Below are positions 38,979-48,154 of a stretch of DNA of 64,000 nt, piece by piece (the stretch's first letter is position 1; every line of letters begins with the position of its first letter). The position numbers and the translations under genes are program-made. This DNA comes from Megalonaias nervosa (lineage: Eukaryota; Mollusca; Bivalvia; Unionida; Unionidae), in NCBI GenBank assembly GCA_016617855.1, contig JAECUM010009493.1:57309-121308 (forward strand), in the 5' to 3' direction. The notes beneath the pieces are model-generated. The model did not search any database, was not told the origin of the DNA, and saw only the letters and a program-made list of their open reading frames with translations.

Positions 38979-41309
38979 CACCACTCCCTCGATAACTCGC
39001 GCACAACGGGGTCCAAAAACATCGACCGCGTTATAAGCGAGGGCGCGAGTTATCGAGGGACCTATAACAAACAACAAAACTAACAAAGGGATCGACGTAG
39101 AGGCAAAAGGGGAGTGGGTTGGGTTGGCATGTTAGTGTTGAATACTCGATTAATAATCGTGCTAAGATTAACTGTGAATAAATATCTCTACCTAGCGGTG
39201 TACTTTGTTTACTTTTTTCCTCACAGAGTAACATTAATTTCAGGATAACTTACAGTATATTGAGGAGATCATCAAAACATTATTCCACATGGTTTCCGTT
39301 TGCTTAACACGTGTACGACTTCGCACATTGTGTACTACGTCACAAATCTTTTTGTTGAATTGGATAAATTCTGGTTTTACTGTTTGATCCAAAGTAGACT
39401 TTTTTTTTATACAAAAGATCGACACTCATTTCGAAGAAACAATGTCAATCGAACGATGGGTAGATTTGATTGCGGTAGAAGTAAAATGAAAAAAATAATA
39501 AATTTACAAGGGTTAACCGTTACCAACATGAATTTAATGGGTCTACAAATTTAAAATAACGTAAATTAGAACACGATAATACTTGCAGTTTGTGAAACGT
39601 TTGACAAACATCACTTCACATTTTGAAAACATCTGTTCATTTTTTTTATTTTTTTTTTTTTGTGCTACTCTTTGACTTCTCTGCCGCCTCTGTGTATGTT
39701 CACGGATGATTATCTCTGAGCTGGTATGGATAATTACATGCGGCTTCCTGATTCGCTTAGCGTATTTCTCCCGACAATGAATTTTGTTTAATTCTATGTC
39801 GGCGCTGGAATCTCCAAAGCCATCCATGGCTTGCCCTAAAACGAGATTCATTCTCCATACTTTTTGCCATTTTTTCTGCTTGGGCCTTGAGAATTGTTCC
39901 AGAGATGGGAACACCTTGTTCATGTTGCTGTGTGAACCATGCGTACACAGCATCATCTAATTCAGTATCGTTTGCAGTCCGTGCTTGTTTTCATTTGATC
40001 CCATTATCTGAATCAACATCATGTAAATAATCCCGAAGTTTGTGCTTATCCTTAAGCCAACCTCTAAATGTCGACTCAGCAATTGTTTAGTTCATTGCAA
40101 ACGTTGGATCTTGCTTCGCCATTATGAACCCTATCTATGATGCACAGCTTTTCAGTCACTGAGTACACCTTTCGCTTACTTCCTTTGCTCTCCATGGTCA
40201 CATTTACAAATGAATAGGATACATTACTGATATTATATACTTTAGTGATGTTAAATACATAAAAATGTGAAACCATTTTCGATTGGTCAAATAAAATGAG
40301 TTTTGAGAACGGTAATGACCACAAGAACTTATGCTGCTATTGGCATGCCTTTTAATTTTTTTTAATTCTACTTCCCTTGCTTGATTTGATACAAAAGACA
40401 TATTCAGAGTGATAAAACAACACAGGTCTCTTTTAATTGATTTTTTAATGCAACAAACAGTTCCCCAAGTTGTTGATCAAAACAAAGCCGGCATGTAATT
40501 AGGTTCTCACAGAAGTACTCAACGGGTTTCGATGTGACGGCCGATTGACTCTTTTCATGTTTTCATAGAAGAGAATATGTTGCGATTATAGTGTTTACAT
40601 TGAAGCGAAATTAAAGGATTAGAACGTGAATTTCACATAGCAAAACATTTAATTCGTGTTTATTTCATTCTCTGTTGCCACCTGTTAGCATTTACCAGAA
40701 TTTTTCGTTGATCTCTGTTTCACCAGACTGTTTATTTACAGTGTATTAACAACTATTTCTCTCCAAAAAAAAACCAAACATAATATGTGATATCTTATTA
40801 GAACTTGCAAATTTCACAATATGGATTCTATCTTTACGGGCAATAATCACCATTTCCGATGATTAAATGAGCTACCGTATTTCATGTATTTTTTCGTAAC
40901 CTTTAATTTTTCGAACACAATCCAGTTATCAAAATAATAATTATTTAAATGTATCATAATTTTTCGTACATATCACTTTGTATTATTTGAAAAATTCGTT
41001 AAATTATCGGACATAACATTTCCACTAAGAAGATTTACATTTGCAAAAAACATCGAAAATACCATATTCCCATTTTGTTTTTACAAAAATTAATGATTAA
41101 TAATTATTTTTTCGTGTACGAAAATTTACATAAAATACGGTATGTATCGAGGTTCAATTTACCAATTTACCAATTCTTATCGCGACTTTTTTCACGTTCA
41201 GCACATTTTAAAATATATTTTCTTTGGAAAAAAATCGGGAACCATGCCGGACACCGCGTTATAAGCGGGTTCGCGAGTTATCCGGGCGCGAGTTATCGAG
41301 GGAGTGGTG
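38979..41309 (-). mobile_element. pogo/Tigger-like DNA transposon with TA duplication
   Basis: Terminal inverted repeats CACCACTCCCTCGATAACTC (left) and GAGTTATCGAGGGAGTGGTG (right) are flanked by TA on both sides (38977-38978 and 41310-41311), as for Tc1/mariner-pogo elements. The termini hold the 'cgcgttataagcg' words common in Tigger elements. The 2.3-kb interior contains a transposase remnant with DNA-binding domains only. The right end is 32 bp from the Polinton terminal repeat. Confidence 0.88.
39757..40195 (-). pseudogene. Tigger/jerky-like transposase remnant (DNA-binding region)
   Basis: The start at 40195 gives MESKGSKRKVYSVTEKL..., a psq-type helix-turn-helix. After a frameshift the minus strand continues with 'STFRGWLKDKHKLRDYLHDV', a stop, and then a CENP-B-type HTH (VYAWFTQQHEQGVP ... 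SHGWLWRFQRRHRIKQ) that ends near 39757. The DDE catalytic domain that should follow is absent. The remaining 0.8 kb to the left end shows none, so the copy is internally deleted as well as frameshifted. The residues seen would only bind DNA. Confidence 0.82.
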
Positions 41310-41341
41310 TACCATTTACTGGTACATGTAATTGATGGTAA

Positions 41342-41347
41342 ATCAAT
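41342..41347. repeat. Polinton target-site duplication ATCAAT, left
   Basis: ATCAAT lies just outside the left terminal repeat and again at 62636-62641 just outside the right one. Six bases is the standard Polinton duplication. Confidence 0.85.
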
Positions 41348-41799
41348 TGTAGTGAATGGGGATGATATAGACTCAATGGGAAAATACATTACAGACCCCC
41401 CCCAGGACGATATAGCCTCAAAATTTATAGCCTCACGTAGACTTCTTTGTTGTATTTAGAGGGTTGTACTATAGCCTCAAAACAGAAATGAACAAGGTGG
41501 GACTGTTTAGCCTCATGGGAAAAAAGAACAGGGGTGATGTCACGGTACTGGACACTGGCAACAATGTTGCAAGTGGCTGACCTGATTATGCCCGGCTACC
41601 CTAGGTAGGAACAAATACAATAGAGACAGAGACATAGAAACATGGTTAGAAACAGAGACTAATCAACACAACCATAGACTGATGAACATCAATCTATCTC
41701 ATTTAAAATTATACAACAGACTAAAAAAATTTTTAGGCAAGAAAGAATAAATCTTTTCGAGGCATATGAAGTGGCCCTGAAAAGGGCCTTTGGGTTTCT
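41348..41799 (+). repeat. Polinton terminal inverted repeat, left
   Basis: It matches the reverse complement of 62181-62635 throughout, from TAGTGAA...GATATAGACTCAATGGGA at the outer end to GGCCCTGAAAAGGGCCTTTG at the inner end. It contains an imperfect 24-bp palindrome (41674-41697) and, at its inner edge, an outward-facing histone-type stem-loop. Confidence 0.92.
41773..41788 (-). terminator. Histone-type 3' stem-loop, left TIR
   Basis: Minus strand: CCCAAA-GGCCCTTTTCAGGGCC-ACTTCAT. The 6-bp stem with UUUC loop and 5' CCAAA flank fits the metazoan histone stem-loop consensus GGYYCUUUUNARRRCC. It lies 56 nt after the stop of the gene at 41845-42177. A purine-rich CTCGAAAAG follows 11 nt later, as a U7-type downstream element would. 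Confidence 0.8.
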
Positions 41800-41844
41800 T
41801 CTTCTTTGCCTTCTTCTAATTTCTTCTTTTCCTCCACCAACTTC

Positions 41845-42177
41845 TTATCTTTTGTCATACACTACTGTCTTCTCATTCTTTTCCTCCTTTTTTTCCTTCT
41901 CCTCCTCCTCTTTCTGTTTCTTCCTCTTTTCATTTTCTTCTTCCTTTTCAATTTTTTCATTCCATTCTCTCATCCTCTGTTTGTCTTCTGTATCTTCCTT
42001 TTCTATTCTAATCATCTCATCTAAGATGTCCTTCACTTTCTTTAAATTGTTAATCTCCATACTTAGTCTATGAGGACTATAAGCCCCAAACTGCATTCTA
42101 ACTAGCATCTCCTCCACCATACCTAGTGTGTCTACCACCTCCTGCAATCTCAGCATCCTCTCCATGTTACTTACCAT
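41845..42177 (-). CDS. Polinton coiled-coil protein (left gene)
   Basis: A 110-residue intact frame I do not recognise. Residues 1-75 are amphipathic helix (LRLQEVVDTLGMVEEMLVRM, then VKDILDEMIRIEKEDTEDKQ) and the rest is a Glu/Lys coiled coil. A TATA module 34 nt upstream of the ATG (42211-42230) and the same promoter word at the gene beginning at 43617 suggest a duplicated pair. Both also have an 'ILDE' helix followed by acidic/basic repeats. The stem-loop at 41773 ends its transcript. Its role in the element is unknown, possibly virion- or nucleic-acid-associated. It is one of the few intact frames here. Confidence 0.65.
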   Translation of the reverse strand: MVSNMERMLRLQEVVDTLGMVEEMLVRMQFGAYSPHRLSMEINNLKKVKDILDEMIRIEKEDTEDKQRMREWNEKIEKEEENEKRKKQKEEEEKEKKEEKNEKTVVYDKR

Positions 42178-42210
42178 TTTTTATATACAGCGGTGAATGG
42201 CGCAAATGAC

Positions 42211-42230
42211 GATCACTCTGCTTTATATAC
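42211..42230 (-). promoter_or_regulatory. TATA-GTGATC promoter module, left gene
   Basis: Minus strand GTATATAAAGCAGAGTGATC, 34 nt before the ATG at 42177. It aligns with AGATATAAGGCGGAGCGATC (43661-43680), AGTATAAAAAGAGTGATCCG (50381-50400) and CTATAAAAAGAAGTGACC (48137-48154). Confidence 0.7.
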
Positions 42231-42264
42231 TTGAAGCACGAATGTGAAGGAAAACATCCCTTAC

Positions 42265-42975
42265 ACTCACTTCACATATTATATACTATCCACACAGAAG
42301 GGATGAGAAGAAAAAACACCATACATACTATCCACACAAATGAACGCGAATGCATAAAATACACCATATATACTATCCACACAGAAGGGAAGAGAAGAAA
42401 AAACACACCATATATACTATCCACACAAATGAAAACGAACGCATAAAACACACCATATCTAATATCCACACAGATGGGAAAAGATGAAAAAAAAAACACC
42501 ATATCTACGATCCACACAGACGGGAAGAGAAGAAAAAAACACACCGTATATACTATCCACACAAACAAACATGAACGCATAAAACGCACCATATCTACTA
42601 TCCACACAGATGGGAAGAGAAGGAAAAAATGCACCATATATACTATCCACACAAATGAATGCGAACATAAAACACACCATATCTATTATCCACACAGACG
42701 GGAAGAGAAGAAAAGAACACACCATATCTACTAACCACACAAACGTATGCGAATGCATAAAACATCTACTATCCACACAGAAGGGAAGAGATGAAAAATA
42801 CATCCATATCTACTATCCACACAAGCGTATGCGAACGCACAAAATACACCCTATCTACTAATCACACAGATAGGAAGAGAAGAAAAAAACACACCATATC
42901 TACTATCCACACAAACATACACGAATGCACACAAACACACTCTACTATCCACACAAATGTACGTGAATGCAAAAC
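42265..42975. repeat. Higher-order minisatellite inside the Polinton
   Basis: Two alternating ~44-bp unit types share 'acaccatatctactatccac'. One continues 'acagatgggaagagaagaaa', the other 'acaaatgaacgcgaatgcat'. They form dimers of about 88 bp repeated roughly eight times. Frames on both strands (VWIVYMV... and TIHTDGKRRK...) are repeat translations and I do not call them genes. Confidence 0.85.
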
Positions 42976-43076
42976 ACACACACACATCAGTAAAGGAGTG
43001 AGTGTTTATAGTCACACTGCTCTACATTCACACAAATTGGCAACTTGAATAGTGTCTCTTTTCTTGAGATCTGGTT

Positions 43077-43092
43077 AGCCCTGAGAAAGGCT
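43077..43092 (-). terminator. Degenerate histone-type stem-loop
   Basis: Minus strand AGCCTTTCTCAGGGCT: six base pairs (one G-U) and a four-base loop, in the position expected for the second coiled-coil gene, 30 nt after TAG at 43123. It is followed by AACCAGAT then CTCAAGAAAAGAGA, an excellent purine-rich downstream element. The stem departs from GGYYCU, so this is a diverged copy. Confidence 0.5.
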
Positions 43093-43122
43093 GTTTTTCC
43101 TTCGAACTCCAATTGCACCTGG

Positions 43123-43617
43123 CTAATGGTGACATCTCCCAGGCCGGGCACCACAGACACATCTCTTGCTCCAATCATTTGCCCAATTCACATTTGTGAT
43201 TGGGAGTGCAGAGACCTCTTGAGTGGCTTCAGCACCCCAATCTTCTGTCTCTGGGATAGTGAAGCTTTCCCTCCTTCTCCTATACCACACCTGTGGATGA
43301 TGAAGTTGTGGTGCTGGTAGTGGCTATGGTACTAGTAGAGGTTGTGGTGCTGGTAGTGGTTGTGGTGCTGGTTGTCCTGCTGGTACTGTTCGTGGAGGTG
43401 TCCTCACCTCAGGCTTGACCTCACACACAGGTCTCGGTATCAGGTGAGGCAGGATCCCTCACTTCTTTTCCTTCTCCTCTTCTTTCTTTATATCCGCTTC
43501 CTCCTCCTCTATCCTGGCTTCTTTAGCTATAGCCTCCATAGCCAGCTCATCTAATATGCGCCTGGCATATTCCAGGTGCATTTGGAGTTCTAGAAGCTTG
43601 GCAATTCTATTATTCAT
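43123..43617 (-). pseudogene. Polinton coiled-coil protein, diverged paralogue with two in-frame stops
   Basis: The start at 43617 (MNNRIAKLLELQ) is chosen because the TATA module at 43661-43680 sits 43 nt upstream, as in the neighbouring gene. The helix with 'RRILDELAMEAIAKEARIEEE' resembles the left gene. The frame meets TGA at 43459-43461, continues as a PAPQP-rich stretch, meets one TAG, and goes on without a shift to TAG at 43123, 30 nt before the degenerate stem-loop. Total 165 codons. This could be simple decay or an old gene with readthrough. I favour decay. Confidence 0.5.
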
Positions 43618-43660
43618 CTTCTTTGAAGTTAACAGGTCAATGTTGGGTAGCCAGACTGAC

Positions 43661-43680
43661 GATCGCTCCGCCTTATATCT
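43661..43680 (-). promoter_or_regulatory. TATA-GTGATC promoter module, second coiled-coil gene
   Basis: Minus strand AGATATAAGGCGGAGCGATC. The surrounding ~60 bp (gacgatcgctccgcc ... gagcacggacatgaaggaaa) match 42208-42258, so promoter and leader were duplicated with the gene. Confidence 0.65.
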
Positions 43681-43775
43681 CTGGAGCACGGACATGAAGG
43701 AAAACATCACCTGACACCAAAGCTTACAATACCACTATTACTATTACATGGAATGCGCGGACCTAAAAGAAACAC

Positions 43776-44170
43776 TCATGTTAACATGTCTACTTTCTCA
43801 TTGTTTCTAGAAGAGTGATGATCAAAATAAGTTACTAAATGTTCTAGAGGATATCCAAGACTGCGCTGATGAAGAAAATACACACAATATTGTCCACACA
43901 CCATGAAATCTGTGCCTTTTAATTTCACATTATTGTATCTTGTCGTCTGGGCATTTCTTCTCATGAAGTCGATGATGTCATCTTCCAAAGGCGGTAATCC
44001 ATACGAATCAAAATCCTTCACACAGGCTTCGTGGGGCGACCCAGTGGGTTACTGGGAGATGACTGTCATCTGTGTTGATGACATAAGCTTGATGGTCTTG
44101 AGGTTTGCTATGAGGTAGTTCATCTTTAGCGCACACGACAGGATTCCAAGAAGCAGTATACTAACTGTTG
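43776..44170 (-). pseudogene. Polinton adenovirus-type cysteine protease
   Basis: The maturation protease of the virion, related to adenain. The N-terminal part lies near 44040-44165 with 'AKDELP', 'YVINTD' and the catalytic His block THWVA. The C-terminal part (43776-44021) has FDSYGLPP and the nucleophile block CGQYCVYFLHQRSLGYP. The two parts are in different frames (shift near 44030), so the gene is broken. Its start overlaps the end of the frame 44126-44725. It is the last gene of the closely packed virion block. Confidence 0.82.
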
Positions 44171-44725
44171 TTCAAAAGGTAATAAAGTTCTCAGGTACCC
44201 ATTTTTCTTTTGTTCTTTTTTCCACAGGTAATGATAAGTCATCAATTCAATTCTGACTTTTTGTTTGAAAATCTTTGACAAGTAACCGTTTCTTTGCTTC
44301 ATCTCTGCACTCTGGGCTAAGAGAGCTTCGATGCGATAGATCTCTAGAGCAAGCAATGGAGGGCAGGAATGATCATGCAAGCCTTTATACCACTCATGCA
44401 ACACTGCTTCTTCCAAGATGAGACTCCAAGCATTGTCCAGATACTCGTCCAATTTTTCTTCTTGGCTCATCATCAGACATTTCTCGTGTTGAATTTGACT
44501 GGGATGATTGTTTTGACATCCATAGCAATCTTTCTTGGTCAATTCCGTAATTTTATCCGCCAGGTGATTGGCAAAACAGGACACTAAATGTTGTTCTTGT
44601 TCTGACCATCTGGACAGGACCACTATGTCCTCCTCGTCTTTGTCTTCAAGTTCTGCTTTCACGGTATCCTCCCATTCCATTTCCAAAGATTCTCTACTGT
44701 TCAAAGAAGGATAAGACTCTTCCAT
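44126..44725 (-). CDS. Polinton ORF of unknown function downstream of the capsid gene
   Basis: A 199-residue intact frame starting 5 nt after the major capsid stop. It is acidic in its first 40 residues, then has 'CFANHLADKITEL', a CYGC pair and a helical C terminus (LLALEIYRIEALLAQSAEMK). I do not recognise the family. Its position between capsid and protease suggests a virion or assembly role. The final residues overlap the protease N terminus in another frame, and a frameshift may have fused or split them. Confidence 0.6.
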   Translation of the reverse strand: MEESYPSLNSRESLEMEWEDTVKAELEDKDEEDIVVLSRWSEQEQHLVSCFANHLADKITELTKKDCYGCQNNHPSQIQHEKCLMMSQEEKLDEYLDNAWSLILEEAVLHEWYKGLHDHSCPPLLALEIYRIEALLAQSAEMKQRNGYLSKIFKQKVRIELMTYHYLWKKEQKKNGYLRTLLPFEQQLVYCFLESCRVR

Positions 44726-44926
44726 AGTTTCTAATAGTCTAGAATGACTTCTCTCAAACTGTTGATTTCTATGGCATTATCAAATATGGCATACAAGATG
44801 ACGTTCACCGTCTCGGTGAGAGCTTCTACAAACTCAAGTTCCACACGCAGTTGACTGGATTTTATAGGATGGAAATGTCCCTCATCACTGCCTTGGTCTG
44901 GAGTGAAATCAAAGGCCCACAAAGTG

Positions 44927-45217
44927 TGATTATGTGATGTGATGTGATTATGATTTTTAACGTAGCTTTAACAATTTTTCAGTCATATTGCTACGATGTC
45001 TGCAGTGGTGCAGTTTATAGTGATGTCTAGCACTGGGGCATCAAGCTGCAGACATGTAGCATGATGTCCCACCCAGTCACATTATCCCGACACCAGGCCG
45101 ACCAGTCCTAACACTAACCTCTTAATGCTAAGCGCCAAGCGAGGCAGCTCTTAGTACCATTTTTGTAAGTCTTTGGTATGACTCGACCAGGGATCGAACC
45201 TACGACCTCCCGCATCC
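44927..45217 (-). mobile_element. SINE inserted in the capsid gene
   Basis: In reverse orientation this matches the body of the SINE at 3470-3798 from inside the tRNA head (gatgcgggaggtcgtaggtt) to the ATCACA-rich tail. It lacks the first ~45 bp with the A box, so it is 5'-truncated. It lies between the capsid codons for ISYEDYV and TLWAFDF. No clean target-site duplication is seen, and a few codons may have been lost. Confidence 0.9.
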
Positions 45218-45977
45218 TACATAATCTTCGTACGAAATGCCATGACTGGTGTTGGTTCCTAGCTGTCCGGTAGCTTCGTACAGGGACAAGTATGATCTGA
45301 AGTAATTCTTCCGGGCAAAGTTAGGTTCAAAGGGTCTGGCACACAAGGTCTTGCCATCGTGACTGACTTCGATCTTGGACACTCTGTAGTGCTTAACCTG
45401 GAAAGGATTTTGATCGTGGGCTCCGTTGAGGGCTGCATTGCTGATGATGCCAATGATTAAACGTTTCGGTAACTGTCCCTGGAACAGATGATCTTCGATC
45501 TTGGATCAGAGTCCAGCAGCAATGGTGAAAGTTTTTACGTCTACGTGTCGTATCGGATACTTGGCGGTCATTCTACTTAATGTTTGACTGATGTCGTTTC
45601 CCACTTTAGGTAACACTTCTACGCAGCGCACATAAACTCTGGCTTCTTGGATGATGGTTTTGTACTCGTTGGCATAAGCCATCAAATGGAAAGCGACACT
45701 GCTGCGATTTAGTCTCAGGCAAATATCCACTCCGTTGAGCAAATACTTGTCTTGCAACCACATATCCAAATGCAAACGATCCATCAGTTCTAAACTACAT
45801 CCTTGCAGGATTTTCTTTCGACGATCGTTAAAGCCCACATTGTGAGGATCATCATCTACTGCCAGGGCTGTGTTGTTAAACTTGTCCTCGCCTGCGGTGT
45901 CAGGTTTCCAAACCATGCAAGCATCCAGATGAGTGTTCTTGGCCTCTTTTCCGTACGTCAAGAGATCTTCCAGGTAC

Positions 45978-46015
45978 ACTAGGTAAGGGTAAGTATACTA
46001 GGTAAGGGTAAGTAT
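45978..46015. repeat. 19-bp tandem duplication in the capsid gene
   Basis: ACTAGGTAAGGGTAAGTAT occurs twice in a row (45978-45996 and 45997-46015). The second copy shifts the capsid reading frame after 'MDTYPYLVYL'. Confidence 0.9.
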
Positions 46016-46461
46016 CCATGTTGACAAGTTTGTTATTCAAGTACAAATCTACTTCGCTGAACAAGGAATGCATGAAAGTGTTGACGGGAGCTACTCTGGC
46101 ATCGGCTCCCAGATTGGTGTTGTCCGTTTTGATCACTTTGAGTTTCAGGTACAAGTTACTGCTATTCAGATCGATGTAATCTTCGGGCTGTCCTTTGATT
46201 TCAAACTTGATGGGAGCTGAATCCGTCAAAGAGGAAACGGGATGAAATTCGACCCATTTGGATTCTTGCATCATCATCATGGTGGGTGGTATGGCAAACA
46301 GATCCAGTTCCGACTTGGAACAGGCGCAAGACTCTCGGTGCATCATTTTCTTTCTTTCTCTCTGTGATTTAATAATCAAAAAGGTCTAAGTCTTGGACGG
46401 TTTTTCTTTTCTTAGTCTTTCTAGCTCTGGAGGTGTGAAGTCCTCTGAAGGGGTGTTTTTG

Positions 46462-46809
46462 TCATCTCTTTCTGCCTTGTCCTTGCTGTGGTGTTAGGGA
46501 AGTAGGAATGCCTGACTCGGCAGCATCTGGGGCATTTATAGGAATTTCTCATCGGCCCAAAATGTCTTTGCCAGTTTGAAGCAAGACATTTTTGCCTGCT
46601 CTCAAGAAAGCTTCTTTGGGATTTTGTTTGTCAATGATGACATTTTGGAGAAATTCCTTACCTTGCGTCAATGCGGCATCTTTCAAGGCGTGCAATCCTC
46701 ATGTCACCATCGGTTTCAAAACGGGAGCCACCGAACGAAAGGCTGATTTCAGCATATCTCCTAAACCATGTCCTCGCTGTCGAGCGACTCCTTGGTACAC
46801 AGGATACAT
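46462..46809 (-). pseudogene. Polinton small core/membrane-active protein (pVI-like)
   Basis: The frame starts 13 nt after the minor capsid stop: a Gly/Arg-rich start (VARQRGHGLGDMLKSAFRSV) followed by an amphipathic stretch and 'AGKNVLL'. It is 116 codons with two in-frame TGA codons (46699-46701 and 46549-46551) and no frameshift. The layout, a short basic Gly-rich N terminus plus amphipathic helix next to the capsid genes, recalls the adenovirus pVI-like protein of adintoviruses. That assignment is by analogy. Confidence 0.55.
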
Positions 46810-46822
46810 GACTGACAAGGGG

Positions 46823-47733
46823 TTAGAGTAATCGTTTTCGAAAATGGAGTTTCACTGGGACTTTCCCTTTGGTGAATGGAATATTTTGTCCCAGATCTCC
46901 TTTTATAGTAATGTTGAAAATGTCGAAATACGACTTACTGACGGGCAAATAGTGAGGATGTACAAATTCTCGGTGAACGTGATAGGTGTTTCCACCTTCC
47001 TCATCAGCGTTCGTGGCAGAATCCACTTTGAAAGGAATGACACGCAGTAATGGTACGGAGGCGTGTCCCACCACGTTGTACTCCACCACATCGGAGTACA
47101 CAAAGATCAAATTCAGTCCTTGGTTCATTTATACAGGGAATCGAAAATATTTCGCAAAATCCAAGTTGCTGGAAACAGCTGGTATTTCGTTTTTAATCTT
47201 GATCAACTTGGGATCTCCACCCAAAATGTCATACAATTCAGGACAAAATCTAATGGCCAATACTTTGTCCTCTGAAAATTTATTAGTAGGTGACGAGCTA
47301 TTTTCTGGTACTTGAGGGTGACACTTTTTCTGGTTTTCTCCAAGGCTTTGCCATACACGGTACTGAATTTGGTAGCAATTGTGTTCACCTAATGTTGACG
47401 GCTAAAATAATAGCCTGCAGGAATGGTCAACAGATAGGTGAACCATTTAGTTTTGGGGTCCTGTGTTTTCAAAGAGTCACTTGCAGTGGTGCGTTCATTC
47501 AAGTTTTGTTGCACTTGCTCGTCATGAACTTCCACTGTAAAAGTATTTTGATTTGGAAGGATATTTAGGATTTGTGTAGGGTGAATCATTTCCACTAAAG
47601 CCACTTCCCAATGGGCTTTGTGATCCAATTGGATAGCCTGAGGTAATTTGGCTGTGTAACAACATAAGGTGTTTTGGGGAAACACCTCCATGGAACTGTC
47701 ATTAGGTAATGTCAAGTAAAATTGATTATTCAT
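46823..47733 (-). pseudogene. Polinton minor capsid (penton) protein, frameshifted
   Basis: The N-terminal part (47389-47733) reads MNNQFYLTLPND, then 'NTLCCYTAKLPQAIQLD' and 'WEVALVEM', matching single jelly-roll Polinton pentons. The middle (47203-47388) and C-terminal part (46823-47128, with 'GHASVPLLRVIPF' and 'YFDIFNITIKGDLGQNIPF') are in other frames, so at least two shifts are present. Its ATG overlaps the stop of the upstream membrane-protein gene (ATGA). Confidence 0.85.
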
Positions 47734-48133
47734 AATTCCAGAGTTCTAGTGTCCGAGGGGTCACTGGAGGTCAGAGTAGTGTCTAAAAGAGGATTGTTGT
47801 TAGAATGGTGACTGTTTGAAGGGGGACTGACATTGGACACAAGGCTCCCGTTGTTCCCGTTAGAAGAATATTTCAGGGACGGATTGGGGAGAAGGTAACT
47901 GATGCAACTGCTGAGTAAAATGGTCCACAATTGTTTGTCTCCTTGTTGCAAACTCAAATTGGCAATGACAGCACCAAAGGACACAATACACCACAAAGAT
48001 TTGGCACAAAAAGACAATTTGCGTTTTAGACACATTCTCCACACCACACCCACAAGGGTTGCTTTTGTAGATCTTGCAGAGAACTGGGGGAAGGAGTGGT
48101 CACTGCAGTAGCTGAGGCTGTGTTGAAGGGCAT
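47730..48133 (-). pseudogene. Polinton two-helix membrane protein
   Basis: ATG at 48133 follows a TATA module by 4 nt (48137-48154). After one frameshift within the first 30 codons the frame continues to 47730 with two hydrophobic helices (LWCIVSFGAVIANLSL and LWTILLSSCISYLLPNPS) and a Ser/Asn/Pro-rich tail. A two-helix protein ending its second helix in 'LLPNPS' beside the minor capsid gene is a recurrent Polinton neighbour. Function unknown, probably virion membrane or assembly. The stop overlaps the minor capsid start. Confidence 0.6.
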
Positions 48134-48136
48134 GAT

Positions 48137-48154
48137 GGTCACTTCTTTTTATAG
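48137..48154 (-). promoter_or_regulatory. TATA-GTGACC promoter module, virion gene block
   Basis: Minus strand CTATAAAAAGAAGTGACC. It is embedded in the last codons of the integrase gene (stop at 48139) and just precedes the membrane-protein ATG. It would drive the packed block membrane protein, minor capsid, pVI-like, major capsid, ORF and protease. Confidence 0.65.

Larger units (their letters stand above)
44731..46346 (-). pseudogene. Polinton major capsid protein (double jelly-roll type), broken
   Basis: Four frames make one gene. 45900-46346 holds the N terminus (start preferred at 46346, MMHRESCACSKSELDLF, not the longer 46379), with 'WVEFHPVSSL' and 'VNTFMHSLFSEVDLYLN'. 45506-45979 holds the middle, with 'DICLRLNRSSVAFHLMAY'. 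45200-45382 holds 'FEPNFARKNYFRSYLSLYEA'. After a SINE, 44731-44922 holds the C terminus 'WAFDFTPDQGSDEG'. These blocks are typical of Polinton/adintovirus capsids (often annotated F54H12.2-like). Breaks: a 19-bp tandem duplication at 45978-46015, a frameshift near 45500 and the SINE at 44927-45217. Confidence 0.9.

Noticed and set aside
42272..42803. Hydrophobic minus-strand proteins VWIVYMV...
   Set aside because: They lie entirely within the higher-order minisatellite, in overlapping frames. Equivalent frames exist on the other strand.
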